Assembly: GCF_000092925.1 (NCBI RefSeq)
Contig: NC_014217.1
Coordinates: forward strand, 2,604,001 to 2,668,000
Direction of reading: 5' to 3'
Length of the DNA stretch: 64,000 bases
DNA from: Ancylobacter novellus DSM 506
Lineage (GTDB): Bacteria; Pseudomonadota; Alphaproteobacteria; Rhizobiales; Xanthobacteraceae
The notes below the pieces were generated by a model. It had not been told where the DNA came from and did not search any database. It was given only the letters and a program-made list of their open reading frames with translations. Each line of letters starts with the position of its first letter. Position 1 is the stretch's first letter. Shown here one piece after another: positions 9,988 to 18,688 of the stretch. Both the position numbers and the translations under genes were made by a program.

Positions 9988-10986
9988 GTGAAATCCGTCC
10001 GTCTGTGCTTGTCCGCCGCCCTTCTCTGCTTCAGCACCTTCGCCATCGCCGACACACCACAGACCTACGGCCCGCAGCTCGAAGGCTTCGACTATCCCTA
10101 TCCGCTGAAACGCTTCGACTTCACCTCGCAGGGCAAGCCGATGTCGATGGCCTATATGGACATCGCCCCGGGCGGCACGGCGAACGGGCGCACCGCAGTG
10201 CTGCTGCACGGCAAGAATTTTTGCGGCGCCACCTGGGAAGGCACGATCAAGGTGCTGAGCGCCGCCGGCTTCCGCGTCGTGGTGCCGGACCAGATCGGCT
10301 TCTGCGCCTCGACCAAACCGGAAGCCTACCAGTTCAGCTTCCACCAGCTCGCCGACAACACTAACAGGCTGCTCGCCTCGCTCGACATCGGCAAGGCGAC
10401 CGTCATCGGCCATTCCATGGGCGGCATGCTGGCGGCGCGCTACGCGCTCAGCTTCCCCGACGCGACCGAGAAGCTGGTGATGGTCGACCCGCTCGGGCTG
10501 GAGGACTGGAAGGCCAAGGGCGTGCCCTACGCCACGATCGACCAGCTCCACCAGCAGGAGCTCAAGACCAGCGCCGATTCCATCAAGGCCTATCAGCTGA
10601 AGTTCTACTACAACGGCCAGTGGAAGCCGGAATATGACCGCTGGGTCGCCATGGCCGCCGGCCTCTATGGCGGGCCGGGCAAGGAGATCGTCGCCCGCAA
10701 CCAGGCGCAGACCTCCGACATGATCTACACCCAGCCGGTGCTCTACGAGTTCGGCGCCATCCGCGTGCCGACGCTGCTCATGGTCGGCGCCCTCGACAGG
10801 ACCGCGCCCGGCGCCAATCGCGCCGCGCCGGAGGTGGCGAAGACGCTGGGCGACTATGCCGAGCTCGGCAAGCAGACGGCGAAGGCGATCCCCGGCGCCC
10901 GGCTGATCGAGTTCGGGAAGCTCGGCCACTCGCCGCAGATCGAGGCGCCGGAGGAATTCCACAAGGCGCTGATGGAAGCCCTATAG
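9988..10986 (+). CDS. Exported alpha/beta hydrolase
   Basis: A 332-residue alpha/beta hydrolase with an N-terminal signal peptide (hydrophobic residues 6-20, cleavage likely after A-I-A). The nucleophile elbow G-H-S-M-G-G places the catalytic serine at residue 143; the oxyanion H-G-K motif is at 74-76; a G-A-L-D-R-T-A-P segment supplies the probable acid, and L-G-H-S-P near residue 313 the histidine. The start is GTG at 9988, supported by an AGGAGA ribosome site at the right distance. It appears monocistronic. The substrate is unknown; relatives are annotated as generic esterases or haloalkane-dehalogenase-like hydrolases. Confidence 0.87.
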   Translation: MKSVRLCLSAALLCFSTFAIADTPQTYGPQLEGFDYPYPLKRFDFTSQGKPMSMAYMDIAPGGTANGRTAVLLHGKNFCGATWEGTIKVLSAAGFRVVVPDQIGFCASTKPEAYQFSFHQLADNTNRLLASLDIGKATVIGHSMGGMLAARYALSFPDATEKLVMVDPLGLEDWKAKGVPYATIDQLHQQELKTSADSIKAYQLKFYYNGQWKPEYDRWVAMAAGLYGGPGKEIVARNQAQTSDMIYTQPVLYEFGAIRVPTLLMVGALDRTAPGANRAAPEVAKTLGDYAELGKQTAKAIPGARLIEFGKLGHSPQIEAPEEFHKALMEAL

Positions 10987-11052
10987 GCCTCTGGCGGTGG
11001 GACCCGCGGCCGGTCATGCTCGGCTTCTCGAATCTGGGACGGGAGCGGCTCC

Positions 11053-11583
11053 ATGGGCATGATCCGCGGCTTCATCGCCGCCAGCCTCGACGGCTACATC
11101 GCCGACCGCGACGGCGGCATCGGCTGGCTGACGCCTTTCGACGACGTCGATTATGGCTATGCCGGCTTCATCGCCGAGATCGGCACGGTGGTGATGGGCC
11201 GCACGACCTATGACGTCGTCGCCGGCTTCGAGACCGGCTGGCCCTATGCCGGCAAGCGCGGCATCGTCGTTACCTCGCGCCCGCTCGCCGGCGCCCCCGC
11301 CGGCGTCGAAGCCTGGCGCGAGGGCGTGCCGGCGCTGGTCGATCATCTGCGCGAGCAGGCCGATGAGGACGACGACGTCTGGGTCATCGGCGGCGGCGGG
11401 CTGCAATCGGCCTTCATCGCCGCCGGCGCCCTCCGCCGGCTCGACCTGTTCGTCATTCCCGTGCTGCTGGGCGGCGGCGTGCTGCTGTTCCCGCCGGGCG
11501 AGACCCCGGCGCGCGGCCTCGCGCTCGAAGCCACCGAGAGCTTCGCCAACGGCATGGTGCGGCTGCGCTACGCGCTCGGCTGA
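11053..11583 (+). CDS. DHFR/RibD-fold reductase
   Basis: A 176-residue dihydrofolate reductase family protein (RibD C-terminal fold). It opens with the family pattern I-R-G-F-I-A-A-S-L-D-G-Y-I-A, has V-V-M-G-R-T-T-Y-D in the second strand-helix unit and the NADPH-binding W-V-I-G-G-G-G motif near residue 130. Small stand-alone members like this are common in bacteria, and most have no proven substrate. The start ATG lies seven bases after a GGGAG ribosome site. It lies convergent with the acetyltransferase at 11588, only a few bases from its stop. Confidence 0.86.
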   Translation: MGMIRGFIAASLDGYIADRDGGIGWLTPFDDVDYGYAGFIAEIGTVVMGRTTYDVVAGFETGWPYAGKRGIVVTSRPLAGAPAGVEAWREGVPALVDHLREQADEDDDVWVIGGGGLQSAFIAAGALRRLDLFVIPVLLGGGVLLFPPGETPARGLALEATESFANGMVRLRYALG

Positions 11584-11587
11584 CGCC

Positions 11588-12124
11588 TCACGCCGCCGGC
11601 GCGTGGTGGGAGAAGTCCTTGCGCACGGCGCCGCGCACTTCGTCCAGCGCCAGGCCGTCCATGAGGAAGGCCAGCACCCGCTGCGGGTCCACTGGGCCGG
11701 GAAGGCTCACATGGCCGCCCGGCACGCGTTGGAAGCCCATGCGGCCGTAATAGGGCTCGTCGCCGACCAGCAGGACCAGACGCGCCGCGCCGGCCCGCCC
11801 GGCGTCCGCGCGCGCGGCATCGAGCGCCCGGTCCACCAGCCGCCGGCCGATGCCGTGCGAGCGGAAGGGCGGCTCGACGGTGAGCGGGCCGAGCAGCAGG
11901 CCGGGCACCTCGCCGACGAGGATCGGGGTGAGCCGCACCGACCCCACCAGCATGGTGCCGATATAGGCGGTGAAGGAGAGGTCCCGCCGGTGCGGGTTGT
12001 TCTCGCGCAGCCGATAGGCGGTGCGGGCGAAGCGGCCAGGCCCGAAGGTGCGCGCGACCAGCCGCTCGATCGCGGCGTCGTCGTCGGGATTCTCGGGCAG
12101 AAGGGTGATGGAAAGCTCGGTCAT
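11588..12124 (-). CDS. GNAT family N-acetyltransferase (YhbS-like)
   Basis: A 178-residue GNAT acetyltransferase. The acetyl-CoA binding motif A is visible as R-S-H-G-I-G-R-R-L-V after an L-G-P-L-T-V-E-P strand, and the C-terminal Y-Y-G-R-M-G-F-Q-R-V motif fits the YhbS-type COG3153 group. The start is taken at the ATG at 12124 (M-T-E-L-S-I) and not the longer frame at 12154, since the extra eleven residues are poorly coding. The substrate is unknown. It is divergent from a second, unrelated GNAT gene about 300 bases away. Confidence 0.84.
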   Translation of the reverse strand: MTELSITLLPENPDDDAAIERLVARTFGPGRFARTAYRLRENNPHRRDLSFTAYIGTMLVGSVRLTPILVGEVPGLLLGPLTVEPPFRSHGIGRRLVDRALDAARADAGRAGAARLVLLVGDEPYYGRMGFQRVPGGHVSLPGPVDPQRVLAFLMDGLALDEVRGAVRKDFSHHAPAA

Positions 12125-12423
12125 GATGGCTCTCGGACGCTCAATACTCGGCACGCCGCCGCGCCGGGCGTCCGCGCCTCACGGCCGCCGGCGGGCAGAA
12201 ACGGACAGGCACGCACGCGCGCTGGCGCGGCGGGCTCGCTCGTCTCGTCGTCGCTGGGCCGGCATCCGGATCATCGGGAGCTTCCTCGAAAGTGGGGCGC
12301 CCGATAGCACGGCGCGGCGGCGAGGTCGAGAGCGGACGTCGTCTCGACCGGATAGATGCCGCGTTCACAGCCGCGCGCAATGCGGCATAGGATGAAGCCG
12401 TCCCGTCCTCCTCCGTGATCTTC
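12125..12423. other. Divergent intergenic region between two acetyltransferase genes
   Basis: About 300 bases between two divergent GNAT genes. Apart from the unavoidable promoters, I see no RNA gene, repeat or convincing operator here; the open frames crossing it look like shadows. Confidence 0.5.
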
Positions 12424-12966
12424 ATGTCCGCCGATATCGACGCCATCGCCCTGCGCCCCCTCGCCGCTTCCCCCGAGACCATCGACGCGCTCGCCGCCCT
12501 CCTCGTCGAGACGGTCGCCGCCGGCGGCTCGGTCAGCTTCATGCACCCGCTGCCTCGCGAGGAGGCCGCCACCTTCTGGCGCGGCTCGCTCGAAGCCGCT
12601 GCGCGCGGCGGGCGCGTGGTGCTCGGCGCCTATGCCGGCGAGGCGCTGATCGGCACCGTCACGCTGCTCGTCGACCTGCCGCCCAACCAGCCGCACCGGG
12701 CCGAGATCGCCAAGATGATGACCCTGCCCGCCTACCGCGGTCGCGGCGTCGCCCGTGCGCTGCTGCGCGAGGCCGAGCGGATCGCCGCCCTGCGCGGGCG
12801 CACGCTGATCGTGCTCGACACCGCCGCGGATGAAGGCGCCTCCGGCTTCTACGAGAAGCTCGGCTATGTCCGCGTCGGCGAGATCCCCGACTTCGCGCTG
12901 AAGCCCCATGGCGGCCTCACCGGCACGCTGATCTACTTCAAGCGCCTCGCGCCTGCGGCCGCCTGA
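12424..12966 (+). CDS. GNAT family N-acetyltransferase
   Basis: A 180-residue GNAT enzyme with motif A P-A-Y-R-G-R-G-V-A-R-A-L-L (acetyl-CoA pyrophosphate loop) around residue 108 and the usual G-F-Y-E-K-L-G-Y motif B near residue 143. The ATG at 12424 is preferred over an in-frame GTG at 12415. The closest functional description I can offer is a small-molecule acetyltransferase of the kind found near stress or antibiotic-resistance genes; nothing in the context identifies the acceptor. Confidence 0.84.
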   Translation: MSADIDAIALRPLAASPETIDALAALLVETVAAGGSVSFMHPLPREEAATFWRGSLEAAARGGRVVLGAYAGEALIGTVTLLVDLPPNQPHRAEIAKMMTLPAYRGRGVARALLREAERIAALRGRTLIVLDTAADEGASGFYEKLGYVRVGEIPDFALKPHGGLTGTLIYFKRLAPAAA

Positions 12967-12978
12967 GCGGCGCCCGCT

Positions 12979-12994
12979 TTAACCATTCCGAGTC
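12979..12994 (+). promoter_or_regulatory. Candidate CtrA site (TTAACCAT) with adjacent GANTC site
   Basis: TTAACCAT at 12979-12986 matches the short form of the alphaproteobacterial CtrA recognition sequence, and GAGTC at 12990-12994 is a CcrM methylation site. Both lie about 100 bases before the diguanylate cyclase start. A match to an 8-mer is suggestive only, but the pairing of the two cell-cycle elements and the nearby sciP gene raise its interest. Confidence 0.35.
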
Positions 12995-13088
12995 GATACA
13001 TGCGCGGGCAGATGTTTCCGCGCCCGCAATAGGTTAATTTCATGCCAGCGCGTGGGTGCGGACCACGCGCGGGGAGCGTGCAGGCATC

Positions 13089-14993
13089 ATGGCCGAAGAC
13101 CATCCATCGACCGGGGCAATGCCGGGCCGTTTCGGCCGGCAGCTCGCAGTCTTCGGCCTCGTCGTCGGCTGCCTGCTGGCGATCGGCGTCGGCGTCGTGC
13201 TCATCGAGTTCCGCCACGCCGCGATCCATCGCGACGAGCAGGAACTCAAGCGCATGGCGCTCGTGCTTGCCGAACAGGCCGAGCGCGCCTTCCAGTCGCT
13301 GGAGGCGGCGCAGAACGGCCTGCAGCAGGAGATGCGCAACCAGGAGATCGACACCCAGGAGGAGTTCCGCGGCCAGAAGGACGACGCCGACATCCACGAC
13401 TCGCTGCGCCAGCGCATCAACGGCCTCGCCCATGTCGACCTTCTCGCGCTGATCGACGACCAGGGCCACGTCGTCGGCCAATCGCATCCCCTGCCCATGC
13501 CGGACGGCAGCCTGTCGAACCGCGAATTCTTCACCGTGCTGCGCGACGGGCCGCCGAACACGCGCTACATCTCCGCGCCGCTGACCGATCCGGACGGCAC
13601 GGTGTGGACCGTCCACATCGCCCAGCGGGTCACCGGCCAGGACGGCGCCTTCCTCGGCGCGGTGCTCGGCGCGGTGCGGCTGCGCTATTTCGAGTCGCTC
13701 TACGGCACGGTCGCCGCCACCTCGGGCGACGTCATCTCGCTGGTGCATGGCGACGGCGACGTGCTCGCCCGCTATCCCGCGCTCGCCGGCCGCCCCGCGG
13801 ACGGCGCCGCCAATCCGCTCGCCGCCTCGCAGAAGGCGCCCGCCGTGCCCGCGGGCGAGATGGAGGATCTCGGCATCACCCCGCACGACTTCACCGCCGT
13901 GCACAAGCTGCAGAGCTATCCGGTCGAGGTGCGGGTCAGCCGCGCCGCCCACGACGTGCTGCGCGGCTGGCACCAGGAGGCGCTGGTGATCGCCGCCGGC
14001 GCCGGCCTGGTCGAGCTCGGCCTCGCCGGCATCGTGCTGCTCGGCGTGCGGCAGATCCGCAGCCAGGGCCGCCTCGCCAATGCCGAGCGCGAGCGCCGGG
14101 TGCAGGACATGCGCTTCGCGACCGCCATGGAGCACCTGAACCAGGGCGTGTGCATGCTCGACCGCCAAGGCCGCGTCGCCGTGGTCAATCCGCGCCTGCG
14201 CGAGATGCTGTCGCTGCCGGCCGGGCAGCCCCTGAGCGGGCTGAGCCTCGCGCAGTTCGCCCGCATGGCGGTGGCGGCGCGCCGGGTGACGCCGGCCGAT
14301 CTGCGCTATCTGCGCCGCGCCATCGCCCAGCTTCCAGAGGCGCGCCCCGCCTCGCTCATCTGGCATCTGGCGGACGGACGGATCTTCGTCGTCGAGCTCG
14401 ATTCCACCCCCGACGACGGCTGGCTGGCGACGCTGGAGGACGCCACCGAGCGCCACCGCGCCGAGGCGCGCATCTTCCATCTCGCCCATCACGACCCGCT
14501 CACCGGCCTCGCCAACCGCACGCTGTTCTCCCAGCGCCTGCAGGAGGCGATCGCCCGCGCGAGGGTCGGACTGCCGGGGGCGCTGCTGCTGATCGACCTC
14601 GACCGCTTCAAGCGGGTCAATGACGAGTTCGGCCACCCGGTCGGCGACGCCCTGCTCATCGCCGCGGCCGAGCGGCTGCGCGGCTGCCTGCGCGAGGGCG
14701 ACCTCGCCGCCCGGCTCGGCGGCGACGAATTCGCCGTGATCCAGGCCGGCGCCGCACAGCCGGAGGGCGCACGGGCGCTCGGCGCCCGGCTCGTCGCCAC
14801 GCTCGGCGCGCCCTACGAGATCGACGGAAAGCACCTCGACGTCCGCGCCTCGGTCGGCACCGCCGTCCTCGGCCCCGACGACGACACGCAGGCGCTGATG
14901 CGCAAGGCCGACGTCGCGCTCTATCGCGCCAAGGATGGTGGCCGCGCCCGCCATGTCCTGTTCGGCGAGGAGAATGCCGCCTCGCTCCAGTGA
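13089..14993 (+). CDS. Membrane-anchored PAS-GGDEF diguanylate cyclase
   Basis: A 634-residue c-di-GMP synthase. Two membrane helices (about residues 18-40 and 290-315) flank a large periplasmic sensor region, probably Cache-type, followed by a cytoplasmic PAS domain (about 335-460) and a GGDEF domain (about 470-620). The active-site loop is an intact G-G-D-E-F near residue 544, and an R-x-x-D inhibitory site sits exactly five residues before it, so product feedback control is likely. There is no EAL domain. The ATG at 13089 is used; a GTG 33 bases upstream is possible. The promoter region carries a CtrA-like TTAACCAT and a GANTC, suggesting cell-cycle control. It converges on sciP. Confidence 0.9.
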   Translation: MAEDHPSTGAMPGRFGRQLAVFGLVVGCLLAIGVGVVLIEFRHAAIHRDEQELKRMALVLAEQAERAFQSLEAAQNGLQQEMRNQEIDTQEEFRGQKDDADIHDSLRQRINGLAHVDLLALIDDQGHVVGQSHPLPMPDGSLSNREFFTVLRDGPPNTRYISAPLTDPDGTVWTVHIAQRVTGQDGAFLGAVLGAVRLRYFESLYGTVAATSGDVISLVHGDGDVLARYPALAGRPADGAANPLAASQKAPAVPAGEMEDLGITPHDFTAVHKLQSYPVEVRVSRAAHDVLRGWHQEALVIAAGAGLVELGLAGIVLLGVRQIRSQGRLANAERERRVQDMRFATAMEHLNQGVCMLDRQGRVAVVNPRLREMLSLPAGQPLSGLSLAQFARMAVAARRVTPADLRYLRRAIAQLPEARPASLIWHLADGRIFVVELDSTPDDGWLATLEDATERHRAEARIFHLAHHDPLTGLANRTLFSQRLQEAIARARVGLPGALLLIDLDRFKRVNDEFGHPVGDALLIAAAERLRGCLREGDLAARLGGDEFAVIQAGAAQPEGARALGARLVATLGAPYEIDGKHLDVRASVGTAVLGPDDDTQALMRKADVALYRAKDGGRARHVLFGEENAASLQ

Positions 14994-15019
14994 CGGGCCG
15001 GCCCGCTCAAGCTCCCCGC

Positions 15020-15051
15020 AAAACGAAAAGGGCCGGGCAGAGGGCCCGGCC
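15020..15051 (-). terminator. Intrinsic terminator of sciP
   Basis: The stem GGCCGGGC (15031-15038) pairs perfectly with GCCCGGCC (15044-15051) around a 5-base loop. Read leftward it is followed by TTTTCGTTTT, giving a strong Rho-independent terminator 32 bases after the sciP stop. The convergent diguanylate cyclase could also use the stem, but lacks a T-run on its side. Confidence 0.82.
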
Positions 15052-15082
15052 GCGATCGTCAGTCAAGGTGAGGCGTGCCGGC

Positions 15083-15358
15083 TTACTGCCGGTACTGCTG
15101 AATGCGGGTGGTGCGCAGGCCGGCAAGACCATGACGGTCGATGGAGGCCTGCCAGGAAAGAAATTCTTCGGTGGTCAACGTATAGCGGTTGCAGGCTTCC
15201 TCAAGGCTGAGGAGCCCGCCACGGACGGCGGCGACGACCTCCGCCTTGCGGCGGATAACCCACCGCCGGGTGTTTGACGGGGGCAGATCGGCAATGGTCA
15301 GCGGACTTCCGTCCGGCCCGATTACATATTTCACCCTCGGGCGATAGGGCTCTGTCAT
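15083..15358 (-). CDS. sciP: CtrA inhibitor SciP (DUF1153)
   Basis: A 91-residue DUF1153 protein. The block P-R-V-K-Y-V-I-G-P-D-G-S-P-L-T and the following helix-turn-helix (R-R-K-A-E-V-V-A-A-V-R-G-G-L-L, S-L-E-E-A-C-N-R-Y) match Caulobacter SciP, the small DNA-binding protein that blocks CtrA-dependent transcription in G1 cells. The start is the ATG at 15358; a TTG 15 bases upstream is in frame but unlikely. It is divergent from mnmA. The upstream interval contains a GAATC (CcrM GANTC) near 15430 in an AT-rich stretch, in keeping with cell-cycle timing of this gene elsewhere, and a strong terminator follows. Confidence 0.93.
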   Translation of the reverse strand: MTEPYRPRVKYVIGPDGSPLTIADLPPSNTRRWVIRRKAEVVAAVRGGLLSLEEACNRYTLTTEEFLSWQASIDRHGLAGLRTTRIQQYRQ

Positions 15359-15639
15359 GTTACGCTCACTCAATACACACGACCAATGACAGCAGCATAT
15401 CTGGCGAGTTTTAAATATTCTCCTAAGCGAATCACGTATCGGTGAGCGTGAATTGTTGGACGCTTCGTTAATATTTACGCAGGACTTTGTTTACCCTTCG
15501 TGCCGCAACGGCAGCTTTGTCCAATGCGACGAGGCGCCGGGTGGTTACACCGGCCTCCAGGACACGGCACGGGCAGGGTTCATAGAACGGCCATCCTGCC
15601 CTATATAAGTACGCACCCTGCGCAGACCGTTCCGAAGCC

Positions 15640-16827
15640 ATGATCCGTCTCGACGATACATCCCGCTCCCCGAGCCACACGCGCGTCGTCGTCGCGATGT
15701 CGGGCGGCGTGGATTCCTCCGTCGTCGCCGCGCTCTATGCGAAGGCGGGCTACGACGTGGTGGGCGTGACGCTGCAGCTCTACGACCATGGCGAGGCGAT
15801 GCACCACCGCCCCGGCGCCTGCTGCGCCGGCCAGGACATCTATGACGCGCGCACCGTGGCCGAGAAACTCGGCATCCCCCATTACGTGCTCGACTATGAG
15901 AGCCGCTTCCGCCACGCGGTGATCGAACGCTTCGCCGACGCCTATGCGGCCGGGGAAACGCCGATCCCCTGCGTCGACTGCAACCGCACGGTCAAGTTCC
16001 GCGACCTGCTCGAGACCGCGCGCGACCTCGGCGCCGACATCCTCGCCACCGGCCACTACGTCACCAGCCGGGCGCTGGAGGGCGGCCGCCGGGCGCTGTT
16101 CCGCCCGCTCGACGAGAGCCGCGACCAGAGCTACTTCCTCTACGCCACCACGCAGGAGCAGATCGACATGCTCCGCTTCCCGCTCGGCGAGACGACCAAG
16201 CCCGAGGTGCGGGCGCTGGCGGAGGAGTTCGGGCTGAAGGTCGCCGACAAGCCGGACAGCCAGGACATCTGCTTCGTGCCGAACGGCCACTATACCGCCA
16301 TCGTCGAGAAGCTGCGTCCCGAGGCCGCCGAGCCGGGCGAGATCGTGCATCTCGACGGCCGCGTGCTGGGCCAGCACGCCGGGGTGATGCGTTACACCAT
16401 CGGCCAGCGCAAGGGCCTCGGCATCGCCGCCTCCGAGCCGCTCTACGTCGTCGGCATCGACGCCGGCCGCCGGCGCGTGCTGGTCGGCCCGCGCGCGGCG
16501 CTCGGCGTCTCGGCGATCCGCATCGACGAGGTCAACTGGCTCGGCGACGAGACGCTGGACGCGGCGGCCGAGGCCGGCCGCGACCTCTATGTGAAGGTGC
16601 GCTCGGCGCGCGCGCCCGTCCCCGGCCATCTCGCCCGCGCGAGCGACGGCGGCGTCGAGGTGCATCTGGCCGGCGCCGAGGAAGGCGTGGCGCCCGGGCA
16701 GGCCTGCGTCTTCTACGAGGATGGCGGCGCCGGCGCGCGGCTGCTCGGCGGCGGCGTCATCAGGCGTACACGGGAGTCCTTCACCACGCTGACACGTGAC
16801 ATGGAGATGATGGCGCGTTCGGCGTGA
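15640..16827 (+). CDS. mnmA: tRNA-specific 2-thiouridylase MnmA
   Basis: A 395-residue enzyme that makes 2-thiouridine at wobble position 34 of Lys, Glu and Gln tRNAs. The PP-loop [10 protein letters not shown] is at residues 19-28; the two catalytic cysteines lie in P-C-V-D-C-N-R (about residue 110) and S-Q-D-I-C-F-V-P (about 210); the T-x-G-H-Y motif and the C-terminal [17 protein letters not shown] tRNA-binding element are all present. Length is normal for the alphaproteobacterial form. It is divergent from sciP and followed at 53 bases by pmtA. Confidence 0.96.
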   Translation: MIRLDDTSRSPSHTRVVVAMSGGVDSSVVAALYAKAGYDVVGVTLQLYDHGEAMHHRPGACCAGQDIYDARTVAEKLGIPHYVLDYESRFRHAVIERFADAYAAGETPIPCVDCNRTVKFRDLLETARDLGADILATGHYVTSRALEGGRRALFRPLDESRDQSYFLYATTQEQIDMLRFPLGETTKPEVRALAEEFGLKVADKPDSQDICFVPNGHYTAIVEKLRPEAAEPGEIVHLDGRVLGQHAGVMRYTIGQRKGLGIAASEPLYVVGIDAGRRRVLVGPRAALGVSAIRIDEVNWLGDETLDAAAEAGRDLYVKVRSARAPVPGHLARASDGGVEVHLAGAEEGVAPGQACVFYEDGGAGARLLGGGVIRRTRESFTTLTRDMEMMARSA

Positions 16828-16880
16828 TTCGGATGCGCCTGCAAGGGCAAGCTCGGCCAAGCTGTTAGGGGGACGACTTC

Positions 16881-17564
16881 ATGACCACCGATCTCGACCG
16901 CGCCACCGTCGAGGAAGCCTATGCCCGCTGGGCGCCGGTCTACGACATGGTGTTCGGTGCCGTCTTCGAGGCTGGCCGCAAGGTGGCGATGAAGGCGGCG
17001 GAGAACATCGGCGGTCGCATCCTCGAATTCGGTGTCGGCACCGGCATCGCCCTGCCCAACTACAAGCGCAGCAACCGCATCGTCGGCGTCGACATCTCCG
17101 AGCCCATGCTGCAGAAGGCGCGCGAGCGGGTGCAGAAGGAGAAGCTCGACCATGTCGAGGGCCTCTGCCTGATGGACGGCGCCCATATGGGCTTCGCCGA
17201 CAACTCCTTCGACGTCGTCATCGCCCAGTTCGTCATCACCGTGGTGCCGCAGCCCGAGGAGACGCTGGACGAGATGGCCCGCGTGCTGAAGCCCGGCGGC
17301 GAGATCATCCTGGTCAACCATCTCGGCGCCGAGGACGGCCCGCGCGCGGCCTTCGAGAAGTGGTTCGCCCGGCGCGCGCGCAAGCTCGGCTGGCGCCCGG
17401 AATTCCAGTTCGCGCGGCTGCGCAACTGGGCGGTGCAGAACGGCACCGTCGACCTCCCCGTCCCCAAGGATGTCGGCCTCGGCATGTACACCATGGTCCG
17501 CTTCCGCAAGCGCAGCGAGGCGGAGGTGGCCGGGGCGGTAGAGGGCGTGAAGCTGGCGGGGTGA
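16881..17564 (+). CDS. pmtA: PmtA-type phosphatidylethanolamine N-methyltransferase
   Basis: A 227-residue class I SAM-dependent methyltransferase. SAM motif I is L-E-F-G-V-G-T-G-I-A-L-P-N-Y (about residues 48-61), with D-I-S in motif II and a post-I acidic loop. The sequence pattern (Y-A-R-W-A-P-V-Y-D near the N-terminus, V-L-K-P-G-G-E-I-I-L-V-N-H later) is that of the Rhodobacter-type PmtA, which converts phosphatidylethanolamine stepwise to phosphatidylcholine at the inner membrane. The ATG at 16881 follows a GGGGG-rich ribosome site. A ubiquinone/menaquinone-type methyltransferase is the main alternative. Confidence 0.83.
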   Translation: MTTDLDRATVEEAYARWAPVYDMVFGAVFEAGRKVAMKAAENIGGRILEFGVGTGIALPNYKRSNRIVGVDISEPMLQKARERVQKEKLDHVEGLCLMDGAHMGFADNSFDVVIAQFVITVVPQPEETLDEMARVLKPGGEIILVNHLGAEDGPRAAFEKWFARRARKLGWRPEFQFARLRNWAVQNGTVDLPVPKDVGLGMYTMVRFRKRSEAEVAGAVEGVKLAG

Positions 17565-17571
17565 TGGTAAA

Positions 17572-18558
17572 TTATCTCGGCGGAGGGGGAAGTATGCCCA
17601 CTATGATCAGCCGTATCGGCTCTCCTGCTCGCCCTCGGACAACGTAGGATTGAATGTATACTAGATCATTTCCCATTGCCGAAAGAAGCTGGGACTGAAG
17701 ACGACCCTTTGTATCTGACGGAACGCTGAATGAAAGAGGAACCTCCGAGAGTGAGGTTCTTATTTTTCCCCATCCACTTTCTTTATTGTACTGTATTATA
17801 TCTCCAAGTATTGACGTTATAGTTTTATCAACAACAGATAGTTCAAGTTCAGACGCCATATCTCTATTTAAGAACAAGATATTCTTTGGAACTGTTCCGG
17901 GGGTTTCGGTTATTATTTGAAGCGTGTTAGCGCTTCTCCTCAGTGCGGTTGCCATTTCACTGACTAGAGGCGCGGACATCTCGATGAGATTTTTTTCTCT
18001 CTCTGCATCAATTCTTGTTGCCTGACCTTCACGCCGTACTATTTCTTTTTCCCGCTCGAGTTCGGCTATTCGTGCTGAAAGTATATCTCTGCTCTCTGCG
18101 TGCAATTTCTCTTTTATTTTTTGATCTTTTTGTATTATGTTTAAAGCTTTATTTATTGTTTCCGAATTGTTTTCGGTGATGCTTCCAATTTGCGATACGA
18201 TGTCGCTAGTCGCGTTCAACGCGCCAACGACATCGCTGTCCGATTTTTTTCCAACAATGCGGTCGAAGACGTACGACATAAGATAGCTTAACGTCGTCGA
18301 CATGAAAGTATCTTGAGCGTGGGCGATTAGCGGCGCCAACACGCTGATGTCAAACGACCCTTCATGCGGTATTGTTATGAGGATGTCAGCATTACTATTA
18401 TTAGTAATTTTTTTAGCAAATTTTCCGTTTCGACGAAATTGAGACAGCTTCACGAGAAGTCGAGCTGACGCATATTGAAAGCGAGCCGCCTCGTAAAAAT
18501 TCATCTTATGTTCGTCTGAAAATGCACCTTCAAAATGAAACGTTATCTGCTCTGCCAT
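17572..18558 (-). CDS. AT-rich orphan protein of unknown function
   Basis: A 328-residue protein I cannot assign. Base composition is strikingly different from its neighbours: 60-base lines counted by hand within it ran from 25% to 48% GC, against about 70% in pmtA, and it uses AT-ending codons freely. Visible structure: a compact N-terminal part beginning I-T-F-H-F-E-G, a hydrophobic but probably not membrane-spanning stretch (about 98-112), a charged coiled coil around 160-205 (E-R-E-K-E-I-V-R-R-E), and a C-terminal beta-rich region ending L-I-I-V-G-I-L-P-P-P-P. The opening resembles proteins carrying a recent DUF (DUF7946, from memory, unverified). There is no signal peptide. It faces pmtA tail to tail, eight bases apart, and looks horizontally acquired. 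Confidence 0.75.
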   Translation of the reverse strand: MAEQITFHFEGAFSDEHKMNFYEAARFQYASARLLVKLSQFRRNGKFAKKITNNSNADILITIPHEGSFDISVLAPLIAHAQDTFMSTTLSYLMSYVFDRIVGKKSDSDVVGALNATSDIVSQIGSITENNSETINKALNIIQKDQKIKEKLHAESRDILSARIAELEREKEIVRREGQATRIDAEREKNLIEMSAPLVSEMATALRRSANTLQIITETPGTVPKNILFLNRDMASELELSVVDKTITSILGDIIQYNKESGWGKIRTSLSEVPLSFSVPSDTKGRLQSQLLSAMGNDLVYIQSYVVRGRAGEPIRLIIVGILPPPPR

Positions 18559-18664
18559 GTTGAATTGCCCGAATGGTGTCGACCGATTCGGCAGTATGAT
18601 ATGCTACCCAAGTCAGTTGAAGAAACGCTTCGAAACTAGATAGCTCTTGGCATCATCAGCATAA

Positions 18665-18682
18665 CCTTACGCTTTCGTAAGG
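18665..18682 (-). terminator. Possible terminator after the GST gene
   Basis: CCTTACG and CGTAAGG form a perfect 7-base stem with a CTTT loop just past the GST stop. The bases following it leftward are only moderately T-rich, so termination is plausible but not certain. Confidence 0.5.
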
Positions 18683-18688
18683 CTCGCC

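Noticed and set aside
15468..15680. 70-codon leftward frame between sciP and mnmA
   Set aside because: It overlaps the mnmA start and has no ribosome site or recognisable domain; the interval is better explained as the divergent promoter region.
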